A program made the translations under genes and the position numbers. A stretch of DNA of 64,000 nt from positions 62,001 to 126,000 of the forward strand of contig CAYNRU010000043.1 of assembly GCA_964399635.1 (NCBI GenBank), in the 5' to 3' direction. This DNA comes from UBA4615 sp964399635 (GTDB taxonomy: Bacteria; Pseudomonadota; Gammaproteobacteria; Burkholderiales; Burkholderiaceae_E). The stretch's first letter is position 1; the number at the start of each line of letters is the position of its first letter. The notes under the pieces are model-generated. The model worked only from the letters and a program-made list of their open reading frames with translations, was not told where the DNA came from and ran no database searches. Positions 42,040 to 50,653 of this stretch are shown piece after piece.

Positions 42040-43014
42040 TCAGTGCGCGCCGCCCCGGGTCCGCGGGATGGCGCGCAGGGCCGGGTCCGCCTCGAAGGTC
42101 TCGCCGTCGGGATCGAATCGCGAGATCGCGTCGGCGACGAAGTCGATGAACACCGAGACCCGGCGCGGCAGCCGCGACGAGCGGCGATAAAGCAGCGACA
42201 GCGCGGGCCCCCCCGGCCAGGACCAGTCGCCGAGCACGCGCACCAGCCGGCCGCCGTGCAGCAGCGCCGGCGAGAAGAACCCGATCCTGAACAGGCCCGC
42301 ATCCGCGACCGCTGCCGACAGCAGCGCCTCGCGATCGTCGGTCACCAGGTGGCGCCCGACCTCGACCGTGCCCCGGTCGTCCCCCCGCTCGTAGTCCCAG
42401 CGGTCCCAGGGCGAGATCGTCGTCGACAGGGGCGACTTGTGGATCAGCGTGCGGTGCGCGAGCAGCTCGCGCGGGTGCCTGGGCGTGCCGTGCCGGCCGA
42501 GGTAGCCCGGCGATGCGTACACGCCGAACTTCAGCCGCCCGAGCGGCCTGGCGACCAGCTCGCTGTCGGCCAGCGGCCCGAACTGGATGCCCGCGTCGAG
42601 GCCGCCGGCGTTGATCTCCGCGACGCCGCCGCGGGCGCGCATCTCGACGTTCACCTCGGGGTGCCGGTCCCTGAACCCGGTCAGCAGCGGCATCAGCAGG
42701 TGCATCGCGACTCCCGGCGGAATGCCGATGCGCAGCGTGCCGGCGATCCGCTCGCGCTGCCCGCCCGCCATCGCGTCGAGCCGGGCCGCGCCCGCGAGCA
42801 TCTCGCGCGCATGCCGCAGCACCAACGCCCCGTCCGGGCTCAGGCGCAGCTGCCGGGTGGTCCGGTAGACCAGGCTCATCCCCAGCTCGCGCTCGAGCTG
42901 CGCGATCGCGTGGCTGACCGCCGACGGCGTCACGAGCAGCGCCTCGGCCGCGCGGGCGAAGCTGCCCGCGTCCGCGACGCTCACGAATATCTCCAGTCGT
43001 CTCAGCCGGTCCAT
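42040..43014 (-). CDS. LysR family transcriptional regulator
   Basis: A 324-residue LysR regulator with the winged helix MDRLRRLEIFVSVADAGSFARAAEALLVTPSAVSHAIAQLE at its N-terminus and an effector-binding domain from about residue 90. The start at 43014 gives the classical N-terminus; an ATG ten codons upstream (43044) is in frame and overlaps the palindrome ATTCATGAAT at 43039-43048, a likely operator. It is divergent from the Bug gene (43134), which it may regulate. Effector unknown. Confidence 0.87.
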   Translation of the reverse strand: MDRLRRLEIFVSVADAGSFARAAEALLVTPSAVSHAIAQLERELGMSLVYRTTRQLRLSPDGALVLRHAREMLAGAARLDAMAGGQRERIAGTLRIGIPPGVAMHLLMPLLTGFRDRHPEVNVEMRARGGVAEINAGGLDAGIQFGPLADSELVARPLGRLKFGVYASPGYLGRHGTPRHPRELLAHRTLIHKSPLSTTISPWDRWDYERGDDRGTVEVGRHLVTDDREALLSAAVADAGLFRIGFFSPALLHGGRLVRVLGDWSWPGGPALSLLYRRSSRLPRRVSVFIDFVADAISRFDPDGETFEADPALRAIPRTRGGAH

Positions 43015-43133
43015 GCGAATCGGTTCGAAGCAGGCGCCATTCATGAATTCTATTCACTTGTGAGACGCCCGCCGACCGGTTCCCGCGGACGCCGCCCGCC
43101 CGTAGAGTCAGCGGCACATCCCCGGAGCCGCTC

Positions 43134-44180
43134 ATGCATCGCCACGCCCGCACCCGCCCGCCGTTCCATGCGCCGTTCCGCACGACCTTCCGCGCCCCGG
43201 TCACGGCGATGGTCGCCGCACTGGCCGCCGCCGCGGCGATCCACTCCGCGGACGTCGGTGCTCGATCGTTCCCGTCGCGCCCCGTGAAGATCGTGATCGG
43301 ATTCCCGCCGGGCTCGGCCCCGGACGTCGTCGCGCGCACGATCGCGGAGACGATGGCGCCGGACCTCGGTCAGCCGGTCGTCGTGGAGAACCGGACGGGT
43401 GCGGGCGGAACGATCGCGACCACCGCGGTCGCCACCGCGCTGGCGGACGGCCACACGCTCAACGCGAGCGGCTGCTCGGGCGACTCGATCGTGCACGCGT
43501 TCGTCTCGCAGGGCCGCCCGCCGCTCGGCCTGTTCAAGGACCTGACGCCGGTCGGGCGCCTGATGCGCGACCACTGGCTCGTCGTGGTGCCGGCCGACAG
43601 CCCGGCCGCCAGCCTCCAGCAACTCGGTGCGCAGGGCCGCGCGGCCGCCGAGCCCCTCGCCTTCCCGTCGCCGGGCGACGGCACCACGCCGCACCTGCAG
43701 GCCGCGCGCCTGGCGCAGACGCTGGGGTTCAAGGGCCTGCACGTGGCGTACAAGGAATCGCCGGTGAGCGACCTGGTGGGCGGCCGGCTCGCCTACGCCG
43801 TGTACGGCTCGGTGAGCATGGCGCCGCTGGTGAAATCGGCGCGCCTGAAGGCGCTCGCCGTGCTGTCGACCGACCGCCTGCCGGCGCTGCCCGACGTGCC
43901 GACCGCGATCGAGGCCGGGCTCGGCGGCTACGCGTTCAACGGCGGCATCTGCCTGTGGACGCCGGGCGGCACGCCCGACGCGGTGCAGGCGCGGCTGAAC
44001 GACGCGCTGAACGCGGCGCTGCGCCGGCCGGAGGTGCTGGCGCGTTTCGCCGGCCTGGGCGCCGACCCGGTCCCCTCAGACCTGGAGGCCACGCGTCGCT
44101 ACGTGAGCGCGTTCGCGGCCGAGAGCGACGCGCTGCGCACCGACGTGCTCGGCACCGCCGCGGCACCGCTGAGGCCCTGA
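43134..44180 (+). CDS. Bug family substrate-binding protein
   Basis: A 348-residue TctC/Bug protein. A long basic N-terminus leads into a hydrophobic segment VTAMVAALAAAAAIHSADVGA, a Sec signal, so the true start may lie somewhat downstream. The mature protein has FPSRPVKIVIGFPPGSAPDVVARTIAETM, VVENRTGAGG and HVAYKESPVSDLVGG, as in other members. It is divergent from the LysR gene. Unlike its neighbours it carries some deviating segments (LGLFKDLTPVGRLM, FNGGICLWTPGG), consistent with a different ligand. Immediately downstream lies a copy of an L,D-transpeptidase fragment. Confidence 0.9.
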   Translation: MHRHARTRPPFHAPFRTTFRAPVTAMVAALAAAAAIHSADVGARSFPSRPVKIVIGFPPGSAPDVVARTIAETMAPDLGQPVVVENRTGAGGTIATTAVATALADGHTLNASGCSGDSIVHAFVSQGRPPLGLFKDLTPVGRLMRDHWLVVVPADSPAASLQQLGAQGRAAAEPLAFPSPGDGTTPHLQAARLAQTLGFKGLHVAYKESPVSDLVGGRLAYAVYGSVSMAPLVKSARLKALAVLSTDRLPALPDVPTAIEAGLGGYAFNGGICLWTPGGTPDAVQARLNDALNAALRRPEVLARFAGLGADPVPSDLEATRRYVSAFAAESDALRTDVLGTAAAPLRP

Positions 44181-44195
44181 CCTGCCCGGAGGCGG

Positions 44196-44251
44196 ATGCG
44201 GGTCCGCGACTTCGGCTGGGTGGTCGCGCGCCGCGGCTGGGCGCCCGGCGA
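44196..44251 (+). pseudogene. 56-bp fragment nearly identical to the L,D-transpeptidase gene
   Basis: Bases 44196-44251 match 41607-41662 of the L,D-transpeptidase gene at 54 of 56 positions and encode MRVRDFGWVVARRGWAPGD in the same relative frame. Similarity ends abruptly at both sides. It lies 15 bases after the stop of the Bug gene and just before the end of the next Bug gene on the other strand; it can form a 32-codon frame to 44294. Confidence 0.85.
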
Positions 44252-44280
44252 CTCCGCGCGCGGCGCGCGGGCCGCCCGGG

Positions 44281-45291
44281 TCAGTCCACCTTGACGCCCG
44301 TGCGCTCCACGAGAGTCTTCCAGCGCACCTGCTCGCTCGCGAGGAAGCTGCCGAACCCGTCGACCGTGCTGCCGCGCGGCAGCGCGCCGATGCCGCGCAT
44401 CCTGGCCGCGAACTCCGGGTCCGCGAGCGCGCGGTTGACCTCGGCGTTGATCCGCTCGCGCAGCTCGCGCGGCGTGCCCTTGGGCGCGGCGAGCGCGATC
44501 CACGCCACCGCCTCGAAGCCCGGATAGCCGGACTCGGCGATGGTCGGCGTGTCGGGGAACGCCGGCAGCCGCTCGCGCGTGCCCGCCGCGATCAGGCGCG
44601 GCTTGCCGGACTTCACGTGAGGCTGCGTGACCGTCACCGTGTCGAGCCCCACCAGCACGTTACCGGCGATCAGGTCGACCATCGCGGGCGGGCTGCCCGG
44701 GTAGGGCACGTGCAGCACGCGGATGCCGGCGCGCTGCTTGAAGTCCTCCATCATCAGGTGCGACAGCGTGCCGTTGCCCGCCGACATGTGCGTGAGCTTC
44801 TCGGGGTTGGCGCGCGCGTGGTCCACCAGCTCGCGCAGCGTGGTCGCCGGCACCGATGGATGCACGACGAGCGCCAGCGGCAGGTCGGCCACCAGCGAGA
44901 CCGGGTCGAAGTCGCGCACGCTCTCGTAGCCGGTGTTGCGGTACAGGTAGGGATTGACCGCGTAGCCGGCCAGCGCCGATAGCGTGAGCACGCTGCCGTC
45001 GGCAGGCGAGCGCGCCAGCTGGGCGAGCACGATGCTGCCGCCCTGCCCCGGCTTGTTCTCGACGATCACCGAGTGGCCGAGCGCCGCGGTCAGCCGCTCG
45101 GCGACCATCCGGGCCACCTGGTCGGTGGCCTGCCCGGGCGGAAAGCCCACCAGGATCCGGGTGACCTTGCCCGAGGGCGCCTGCGCCGGCGACTGCGCGT
45201 GCGCGGACGGCGCGGCGGCGCCCGCCGCGAGCAGCGCGCAGGCGAGGCCCGCGACGGCCGCGCGCAGCGCCCGCATGGATGACTCGAGCAT
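44281..45291 (-). CDS. Bug family substrate-binding protein
   Basis: A 336-residue TctC/Bug protein with the signal peptide SMRALRAAVAGLACALLAAGAAAPSAHAQ cleaved after AHA. Mature motifs are RILVGFPPGQATDQVARMVAERL, VIVENKPGQGGSIVLAQL, HVPYPGSPPAMVDLIAGNVLVGLD and TPTIAESGYPGFEAVAW. GAGGGAGA lies 9 bases before the ATG at 45291. It is divergent from the racemase gene with 202 bases between starts and is not accompanied by TctA/TctB. Ligand unknown. Confidence 0.93.
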   Translation of the reverse strand: MLESSMRALRAAVAGLACALLAAGAAAPSAHAQSPAQAPSGKVTRILVGFPPGQATDQVARMVAERLTAALGHSVIVENKPGQGGSIVLAQLARSPADGSVLTLSALAGYAVNPYLYRNTGYESVRDFDPVSLVADLPLALVVHPSVPATTLRELVDHARANPEKLTHMSAGNGTLSHLMMEDFKQRAGIRVLHVPYPGSPPAMVDLIAGNVLVGLDTVTVTQPHVKSGKPRLIAAGTRERLPAFPDTPTIAESGYPGFEAVAWIALAAPKGTPRELRERINAEVNRALADPEFAARMRGIGALPRGSTVDGFGSFLASEQVRWKTLVERTGVKVD

Positions 45292-45493
45292 GGTGGCGTC
45301 TCCCTCGGTGGCGGGCCGCGGGCCCGCCGTGCCCAAGACTAGCCGCTGGCGCCCGGCCATGCCAAGCCCGGGGCCTGCGCACGCGCCACCCCGGTTCCGG
45401 ATACGCACGCTCCGCCGGCCTCGCGGCGCGCCGTGTCGCGCGTCTTGGCTCGTCCTCGCGCCCACGGCGCCCCGGCGGGATTACCATCACCCG

Positions 45494-46657
45494 ATGGGAC
45501 CCCTCACAGGCATCAAAGTCCTCGAGTTCGAGGCGATCGGACCCGGCCCGTTCTGCGCGATGATGCTCGCGGACATGGGCGCGGACGTGCTGCGCATCGA
45601 CCGGCCCGCCGACCCGCGCGCCGGCTACGGCCGCGAGCGCTGGTACGACGTGATGACGCGCGGCCGGCGCTCGGTGACGCTCGACCTGAAGTCGCCGGGC
45701 GGCGTCGAGGCGGCGCTGCGCCTGGCCGAGCGCGCCGACGCGCTGGTGGAGGGCCTGCGGCCCGGCGTGATGGAGCGCCTGGGCCTGGGCCCCGACACGC
45801 TGCTCGCGCGCAACCCGCGCATCGTCTACGGCCGCATGACCGGCTGGGGCCAGGACGGGCCGCTCGCGCAGCGCGCAGGCCACGACATCGACTACATCGC
45901 GCTCACCGGCGCGCTGCACGCCATCGGCCGCGCGGGCGAGGCGCCGGTGCCGCCGCTGAACCTGGTGGGCGACTTCGGCGGGGGCGGCATGCTGCTCGCC
46001 TTCGGCATCGCCTGCGGGCTGCTCGAAGCCCGCGGCTCGGGGCGCGGCCAGGTGGTCGACGCAGCGATGGTCGACGGCGCCTCGGTGCTGGCGACGATGT
46101 TCCACGGCATGGCGGCGGCCGGCCGCTGGTCCGACGCCCGCGGCGCGAACGTGCTCGACACCGGCGCCCCGTGGTACGACACCTACGAGACGCGCGACGC
46201 CCGCCATGTGGCCGTCGGCGCCATCGAGCCGCAGTTCTACGCGGTGCTGCTCGAGCGGCTGGGGCTGGCGGGCGAGGCGCTGCCGCCGCAGAACGACCGC
46301 GCCGGATGGCCGGTGCTGCGGGCGCGCTTCGCGGCGGTGTTCCGCAGCCGCAGCCGCGACGAGTGGGTCGCCGCGTTCGAGGGCAGCGATGCCTGCTTCG
46401 CGCCGGTGCTCAGCTTCACCGAGGCGCGCGCCGACCCGCACAACGTGGCGCGCGGCACCTTCGTGGAGTCGGGCGGCATCGCGCAGCCCGCGCCCGCGCC
46501 GCGCTTCTCGCGCACCCCCGGCGCGATCCGCGGTGCCCCGCCCGAGCGCGGCCAGGACGGGGGCGCTGCGCTGCGCGACTGGGGCTTCGACGCCGACGCG
46601 ATCAGCGCGCTCTCGGCGCTGGGCGTCGGGTTCACACAGCAAGAGGGCCAGTCATGA
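45494..46657 (+). CDS. Alpha-methylacyl-CoA racemase-like CoA-transferase family protein
   Basis: A 387-residue family III CoA-transferase fold protein. The pattern follows alpha-methylacyl-CoA racemase: AGHDIDYIALTGALHAIGR with His130 and NLVGDFGGGGMLLAFGI with Asp160, the two catalytic residues of mycobacterial MCR (His126, Asp156), and YDTYETRDARHVAVGAIEPQFY later. It would interconvert 2-methylacyl-CoA epimers in branched-chain degradation. The last 4 bases overlap the start of the SOUL-domain gene. It is divergent from the Bug gene. Racemase is favoured, but CoA transfer is not excluded. Confidence 0.87.
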   Translation: MGPLTGIKVLEFEAIGPGPFCAMMLADMGADVLRIDRPADPRAGYGRERWYDVMTRGRRSVTLDLKSPGGVEAALRLAERADALVEGLRPGVMERLGLGPDTLLARNPRIVYGRMTGWGQDGPLAQRAGHDIDYIALTGALHAIGRAGEAPVPPLNLVGDFGGGGMLLAFGIACGLLEARGSGRGQVVDAAMVDGASVLATMFHGMAAAGRWSDARGANVLDTGAPWYDTYETRDARHVAVGAIEPQFYAVLLERLGLAGEALPPQNDRAGWPVLRARFAAVFRSRSRDEWVAAFEGSDACFAPVLSFTEARADPHNVARGTFVESGGIAQPAPAPRFSRTPGAIRGAPPERGQDGGAALRDWGFDADAISALSALGVGFTQQEGQS

Positions 46658-47352
46658 CACACCGTTTCCAGCCCGCGCGCGTCGTGCGCGCCCTGCTCGC
46701 GGCCACCGCCGCCATCGCCTTCAGCGGCGCCCACGCGATCGAGGAGCCCGCGTTCGAGGTGATCGAGCGCGACGGGCGAATCGAGCTGCGCCGCTACAGT
46801 CCGGTGGTCGTCGCCGAGACGGTGGTCGAGGGCGACCTGGACACCGCCTCCAGCCGGGGCTTCCGGCTGCTCGCCGGCTACATCTTCGGCGACAACCGGC
46901 CCCGGGCCGGGGTCGATGACGCCAAGGGCGCGCAGAAGATCGACATGACCGCGCCGGTCACGGTCGAGCCCGCATCCGTCCGGATCGCGATGACCGCGCC
47001 GGTGACCGTCGAGCCGCAGGGCGCGCCCGACGCCGACGCGCTGTCGCGCGGCACGCGCTGGGTGGTCCGGTTCACGATGCCGGGCGCCTACACGCTCGCC
47101 ACGCTGCCGCAGCCCGGCAACCCGGCCGTGACGCTGCGCGAGCTGCCGGGCGCGCGCCGCGCCGTCGTGGTGTTCTCCGGGTTCGCAGGCGAGGGCAAGG
47201 TACGCGAGGCGACCGCGGAGCTGCTGGCCTGGGTCTCCAGCCGGCAGCTGAAGGTCGTGGGCCCGCCCCAGCTCGCCCGCTACGACCCGCCGTGGACGCT
47301 GCCGTTCCTGCGGCGCAACGAGGTGATGGTCGAGGTCGCGACGGCGCCTTAG
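46654..47352 (+). CDS. SOUL heme-binding family protein, exported
   Basis: A 232-residue SOUL/heme-binding domain protein. Residues 1-28 form a signal peptide ending SGAHAIE. The SOUL core reads PAFEVIERDGRIELRRYSPVVVAETVV, followed by GFRLLAGYIFGDNRP, two near-identical MTAPVTVEP segments, and FTMPGAYTLATLPQP...PPWTLPFLRRNEVMVEV. The start overlaps the racemase stop by four bases (ATGA), an unexpected coupling of a catabolic enzyme with a periplasmic heme-binding protein. SOUL proteins bind heme or other porphyrins, but the role in bacteria is unclear. Confidence 0.9.
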   Translation: MTHRFQPARVVRALLAATAAIAFSGAHAIEEPAFEVIERDGRIELRRYSPVVVAETVVEGDLDTASSRGFRLLAGYIFGDNRPRAGVDDAKGAQKIDMTAPVTVEPASVRIAMTAPVTVEPQGAPDADALSRGTRWVVRFTMPGAYTLATLPQPGNPAVTLRELPGARRAVVVFSGFAGEGKVREATAELLAWVSSRQLKVVGPPQLARYDPPWTLPFLRRNEVMVEVATAP

Positions 47353-47367
47353 TCCGCCATCGCCCCG

Positions 47368-48822
47368 TCAGGCGAACCCCGGCGGCGCCGTGAACCCGAA
47401 GCCCTCGCGCTCCAGCAGGCGCGCCACCGCGAGCAGGTCCAGGTCGGCTGCGCGCGGCCCGATCAGCTGGGCGCCCACCGGCAGGCCATCTGGCGCCGCG
47501 CCGGTCGGGATCACCGTCGCGGGCAGCCCCGCCACACCGCCCAGCCCGGCCCAGAACATCTGCGTGGTGGAGGGTTGCGGCACGCCGTCGACGTCGACCA
47601 TCCGCTCCCAGCGCTCGCCCTGCTGCATGTGCGGGAAGGCGGTGGTCGAGGCGGTCGGGCACACCAGCACATCGAAGCGCTCGAACCACTCTCGCCAGCC
47701 CTCGACGATCGCCATGCGGTCGGCGTTCCAGCGGTGCCACGCCTGGTACGGCATCGCCTGCGCGCGCACCAGCGCCGCCGCGTAGCGCCAGTCGTCGTCG
47801 CGCAGTGTCGCGCTGCGCGCGAGCGCGTCGGCGTACTGCGCGCCGGTCAGGGTGCCGCTGGTCGCGGTGCGCAGCAGGATCAGGTAGACCCGGTGCGCAT
47901 GTTCCAGGTCGAAGGGGAGCGCGGTCTGCATCGACACCCTGGCGCCCGCCGCCTTCAGCCCGCGCGCGACGCGCGCGATGCCCTCCTGCACCGCGCGCGA
48001 CACCGGCGCCGTGTCGGCCGTCTGGAGCACGCCCACCCGCAGGCCCTTCAGCGTGCGCCGCGCCGGGCGCGCGAGCGACAGCGCCCAGCCCGGCTGCCAC
48101 TGCGGGTCGGGGCCGGCGGTGACCTTCATCAGCAGCTCGAGGTCGGCGGCGCTGCGCGCGAGCGGCCCGCACACCGCGAGGTCGCGGCCGTGCACATAGG
48201 GCGGCAGGCCGTGGCCGCGGTCGGGCACCAGCCCGATCGTGGGCTTGTGGCCGAACACGCCGCAGTAGTGCGCCGGATTGCGGATCGAGGCGCCGATGTC
48301 GGAGCCGAACTCCAGCGGCGTGAGCCCCGCCGCCAGCGCCGCCGCCGAGCCGCCTGAGGAGCCGCCGGGCACCCGCGTCGTGTCCCAGGGATTGTTCGTC
48401 GTGCCGTAGACCGGATTGAACGACTGCCAGTCGGCCATCGCCACCGGCAGGTTGGTCTTGCCGAACACGATCGCGCCCGCGGCCGACAGCCGCTCCACGA
48501 CCACCGCGTCGTGCGCCGGCCGGTTGCCGCGCTGCGCCTCGAAGCCGACGGTGGTCGCGAGCCCCGCCACGTCGAAGGACTCCTTGACCGTCATCGGCAC
48601 GCCGTGCAGCGGGCCCAGCCGGTCGCCGCGCGCGCGCGCGCGATCGGCCGCGCGTGCCTGCCGGCGCGCGCGCGGCAGGTCGGTCGCGACGACCGCGTTG
48701 ATGGCGGGATTGAGCCGCTCGATCCGCAGCGCGAGGGCGTCGAGGGCCTCGAGCGACGAGACCTCGCCGCGACGGATGCGGGCGGCGAGCTGCTTGCCGG
48801 AGAGCCAGGCGAGGTCGGTCAT
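47368..48822 (-). CDS. Amidase (amidase signature family)
   Basis: A 484-residue amidase of the GatA/AS family. The catalytic triad can be read as Lys80 in PMTVKESF, cis-Ser155 in VPGGSSGGSAA and nucleophile Ser179 in GSDIGASIRNPAH. Family segments GKTNLPVAMADWQSFNPVYGTTNNPWD and DFDLLVCPTA-like FDVLVCPTASTTAF are present. It probably hydrolyses an aliphatic or aryl amide. The start at 48822 (MTDLAWLSGK) is 46 bases downstream of the cysteine hydrolase gene, and all genes from 55.2 to 47.4 kb run on this strand. The substrate is unknown. Confidence 0.92.
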   Translation of the reverse strand: MTDLAWLSGKQLAARIRRGEVSSLEALDALALRIERLNPAINAVVATDLPRARRQARAADRARARGDRLGPLHGVPMTVKESFDVAGLATTVGFEAQRGNRPAHDAVVVERLSAAGAIVFGKTNLPVAMADWQSFNPVYGTTNNPWDTTRVPGGSSGGSAAALAAGLTPLEFGSDIGASIRNPAHYCGVFGHKPTIGLVPDRGHGLPPYVHGRDLAVCGPLARSAADLELLMKVTAGPDPQWQPGWALSLARPARRTLKGLRVGVLQTADTAPVSRAVQEGIARVARGLKAAGARVSMQTALPFDLEHAHRVYLILLRTATSGTLTGAQYADALARSATLRDDDWRYAAALVRAQAMPYQAWHRWNADRMAIVEGWREWFERFDVLVCPTASTTAFPHMQQGERWERMVDVDGVPQPSTTQMFWAGLGGVAGLPATVIPTGAAPDGLPVGAQLIGPRAADLDLLAVARLLEREGFGFTAPPGFA

Positions 48823-48868
48823 CGGGATGGCCTTGCTGTGTGTCGGGATGCGATGGGGCACCGGCCCG

Positions 48869-49507
48869 TCAGGCGGCGCCGAGCGTGCCGAACCAGGCGA
48901 TCACCTCGTCGCGGGGCCGCACGTCGCCGTACTTGGCATTGATGTCGAACAGCGCCGCGTCGTGCGGCGCGTCGTGCCGGTCGCCCACGCACTCGCGCGG
49001 CACGACCACGCGGTAGCCGTGCTGGATGCCGTCGACCGCGGTCGCCCGGACGCAGCCGCTGGTCGAGCAGCCGATCAGCACGACGGTATCGACGCCCAGC
49101 GTCTTGAGCGTCGTGGCGAGCGAGGTGCCGAAGAAGCAGCTCGGATACTGCTTGGTGACCACCATGTCGGTCGGCTTCGGCGCGACCCCGGGATCGATCT
49201 CGCCGAGCGGCCCGCCCTTGACGAACAGCTTCAGCGACGGGACCTTCTCGAAGAAGAGCCCGCCGTCGGCACCGCCCGGGTGGTAGACCACCTGCGTGTA
49301 GACGACGGGGACGCCCGCGGCGCGCGCGGCGTTCAGCAGCGCGACCGACTGCGCCACCGCGTCGACCACGCCCTGGCCGTAGAAGGGCGCGCCCGGCGTG
49401 GTGTACGCGAGCACGAAGTCCACCACGATCACCGCCGGCCGCTTGCCGTAGCCCAGGGCCGTGTCGAACACGCCCCGGTAGTTGTCGTCCCGTGCCTGGT
49501 CGTTCAT
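48869..49507 (-). CDS. Isochorismatase-type cysteine hydrolase (N-carbamoylsarcosine amidohydrolase-like)
   Basis: A 212-residue cysteine hydrolase of the isochorismatase fold. The catalytic triad Asp30 (IVVDF), Lys119 (VTKQYPSCFFGT) and Cys152 (GCSTSGCVRATAVDG) is complete, and the GCVRAT context matches N-carbamoylsarcosine amidohydrolases more than isochorismatases. It likely removes ammonia or carbamate from a C-N bond compound. ATG at 49507 fits. The gene lies between the Bug gene (73 bases upstream) and the amidase (46 bases downstream), so it is probably part of a nitrogen-compound catabolic operon. Confidence 0.92.
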   Translation of the reverse strand: MNDQARDDNYRGVFDTALGYGKRPAVIVVDFVLAYTTPGAPFYGQGVVDAVAQSVALLNAARAAGVPVVYTQVVYHPGGADGGLFFEKVPSLKLFVKGGPLGEIDPGVAPKPTDMVVTKQYPSCFFGTSLATTLKTLGVDTVVLIGCSTSGCVRATAVDGIQHGYRVVVPRECVGDRHDAPHDAALFDINAKYGDVRPRDEVIAWFGTLGAA

Positions 49508-49580
49508 CGTGTGCCTGCGTGTGCGGTGTGGATCGGATCGGCCCCGCATCGCCGGATGCGGCGGCCGTGATGCGCCGGGC

Positions 49581-50585
49581 TCACTCCCGGTCCTTGAGGT
49601 TGGCGTCCTTCACCACCTGCCCCCAGCGCGCGTAGTCGGCGCGGATCTGCGCTGCGAACTCCTCCGGCGTGTTGGCCACCGGATCGAACGCGGCGGCCAG
49701 GTACTTGTCGCGGATCTCGGGCATCGCGAGCACCGCGGCGATCTCCTGCTGCAGCCGGTTGACGATCGCCTTGGGCGTCTTGGCCGGCGCGAGCAGGCCG
49801 TACCAGGAGCTCACGCTGTAGCCGGCGACGCCGAGCTCCTCGATGGTCGGCACGTCGGGCAGCGACGGCGAGCGCCTGGCGCTGGTGACCGCGACCGCGT
49901 GCAGGCGGTCCTGCTTGATGTAGCTCGCCACCGTCGGCACGACCGTGAAGAACAGCGGCACCTGGCCCGCGACGACGTCGGTCACCGCCTGCCCGCCGCC
50001 CTTGTACGGAATGTGTGTGAGCTTGATGCCGGTGCGGATCGCGAGCAGCTCACCCGCCAGGTGCGGCGTGGAGCCCTGGCCGGACGAGGTGAACTGCAGG
50101 CTGCCCGCCTTGGCCTTGGCCTGCGCGACCAGGTCCGCCACGTTGCGGATCTGCGAGCCCGGATGGGCGACGAGGATCAGCGTCGCGTCGTTGAGCTTGG
50201 TGATCGGCTCGAAGTCGGTCAGCGGATTGAACGGCGCCTTGAGCATGTGCGGCGCGACCACGATCCCGCCGTCGAAGCCCATCAGCAGCGTGTAGCCGTC
50301 GGGCGGCGCGTTGGCCACCGCCTGCGCGCCGATGAAGCCGGACGCGCCGGGGCGGTTCTCGACGATCACCTGCTGCTTGAGCCGCTCGCCGAGCCGGTCG
50401 CTCATGAAGCGCACCACGGCATCCCCGCCGCCGCCCGGCGAGAACGGCACGATGATGCGGATCGGCTTGTTCGGGTAGCCCTCCTGCGCGGTCGCGGGCA
50501 GCGCTGCGGCGACGAGCGCCGCGGCGCACAGTGCACGTGCCGCCAGCCCCAGGCTGCTGCGACGTTGCGAAGTCTTGTGGTTCAT
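49581..50585 (-). CDS. Bug family substrate-binding protein
   Basis: A 334-residue TctC/Bug protein. The signal peptide MNHKTSQRRSSLGLAARALCAAALVAAALPATAQ has a long basic N-region, cleaved near residue 34. The core has RIIVPFSPGGGGDAVVRFMSDRL, VIVENRPGASGFIGAQAV, HIPYKGGGQAVTDVVAGQVPLFFT and VPTIEELGVAGYSV. It sits within the amidase/hydrolase block and probably binds the compound that the block degrades (inference). It starts 68 bases after the glutaredoxin-DinB gene. No TctA/TctB is nearby. Confidence 0.92.
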   Translation of the reverse strand: MNHKTSQRRSSLGLAARALCAAALVAAALPATAQEGYPNKPIRIIVPFSPGGGGDAVVRFMSDRLGERLKQQVIVENRPGASGFIGAQAVANAPPDGYTLLMGFDGGIVVAPHMLKAPFNPLTDFEPITKLNDATLILVAHPGSQIRNVADLVAQAKAKAGSLQFTSSGQGSTPHLAGELLAIRTGIKLTHIPYKGGGQAVTDVVAGQVPLFFTVVPTVASYIKQDRLHAVAVTSARRSPSLPDVPTIEELGVAGYSVSSWYGLLAPAKTPKAIVNRLQQEIAAVLAMPEIRDKYLAAAFDPVANTPEEFAAQIRADYARWGQVVKDANLKDRE

Positions 50586-50653
50586 CGGTGGGCCTCGGTG
50601 CATGGATGGGGAGGATGCACCCGCCCGCGCGGGCGCGGGGGGCGGTCCTGAGT

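Noticed and set aside
43039..43048. ATTCATGAAT as evidence that the LysR gene starts at 43044
   Set aside because: The palindrome overlaps that ATG and looks like an operator; the standard LysR N-terminus begins at 43014, though the upstream ATG cannot be fully excluded.
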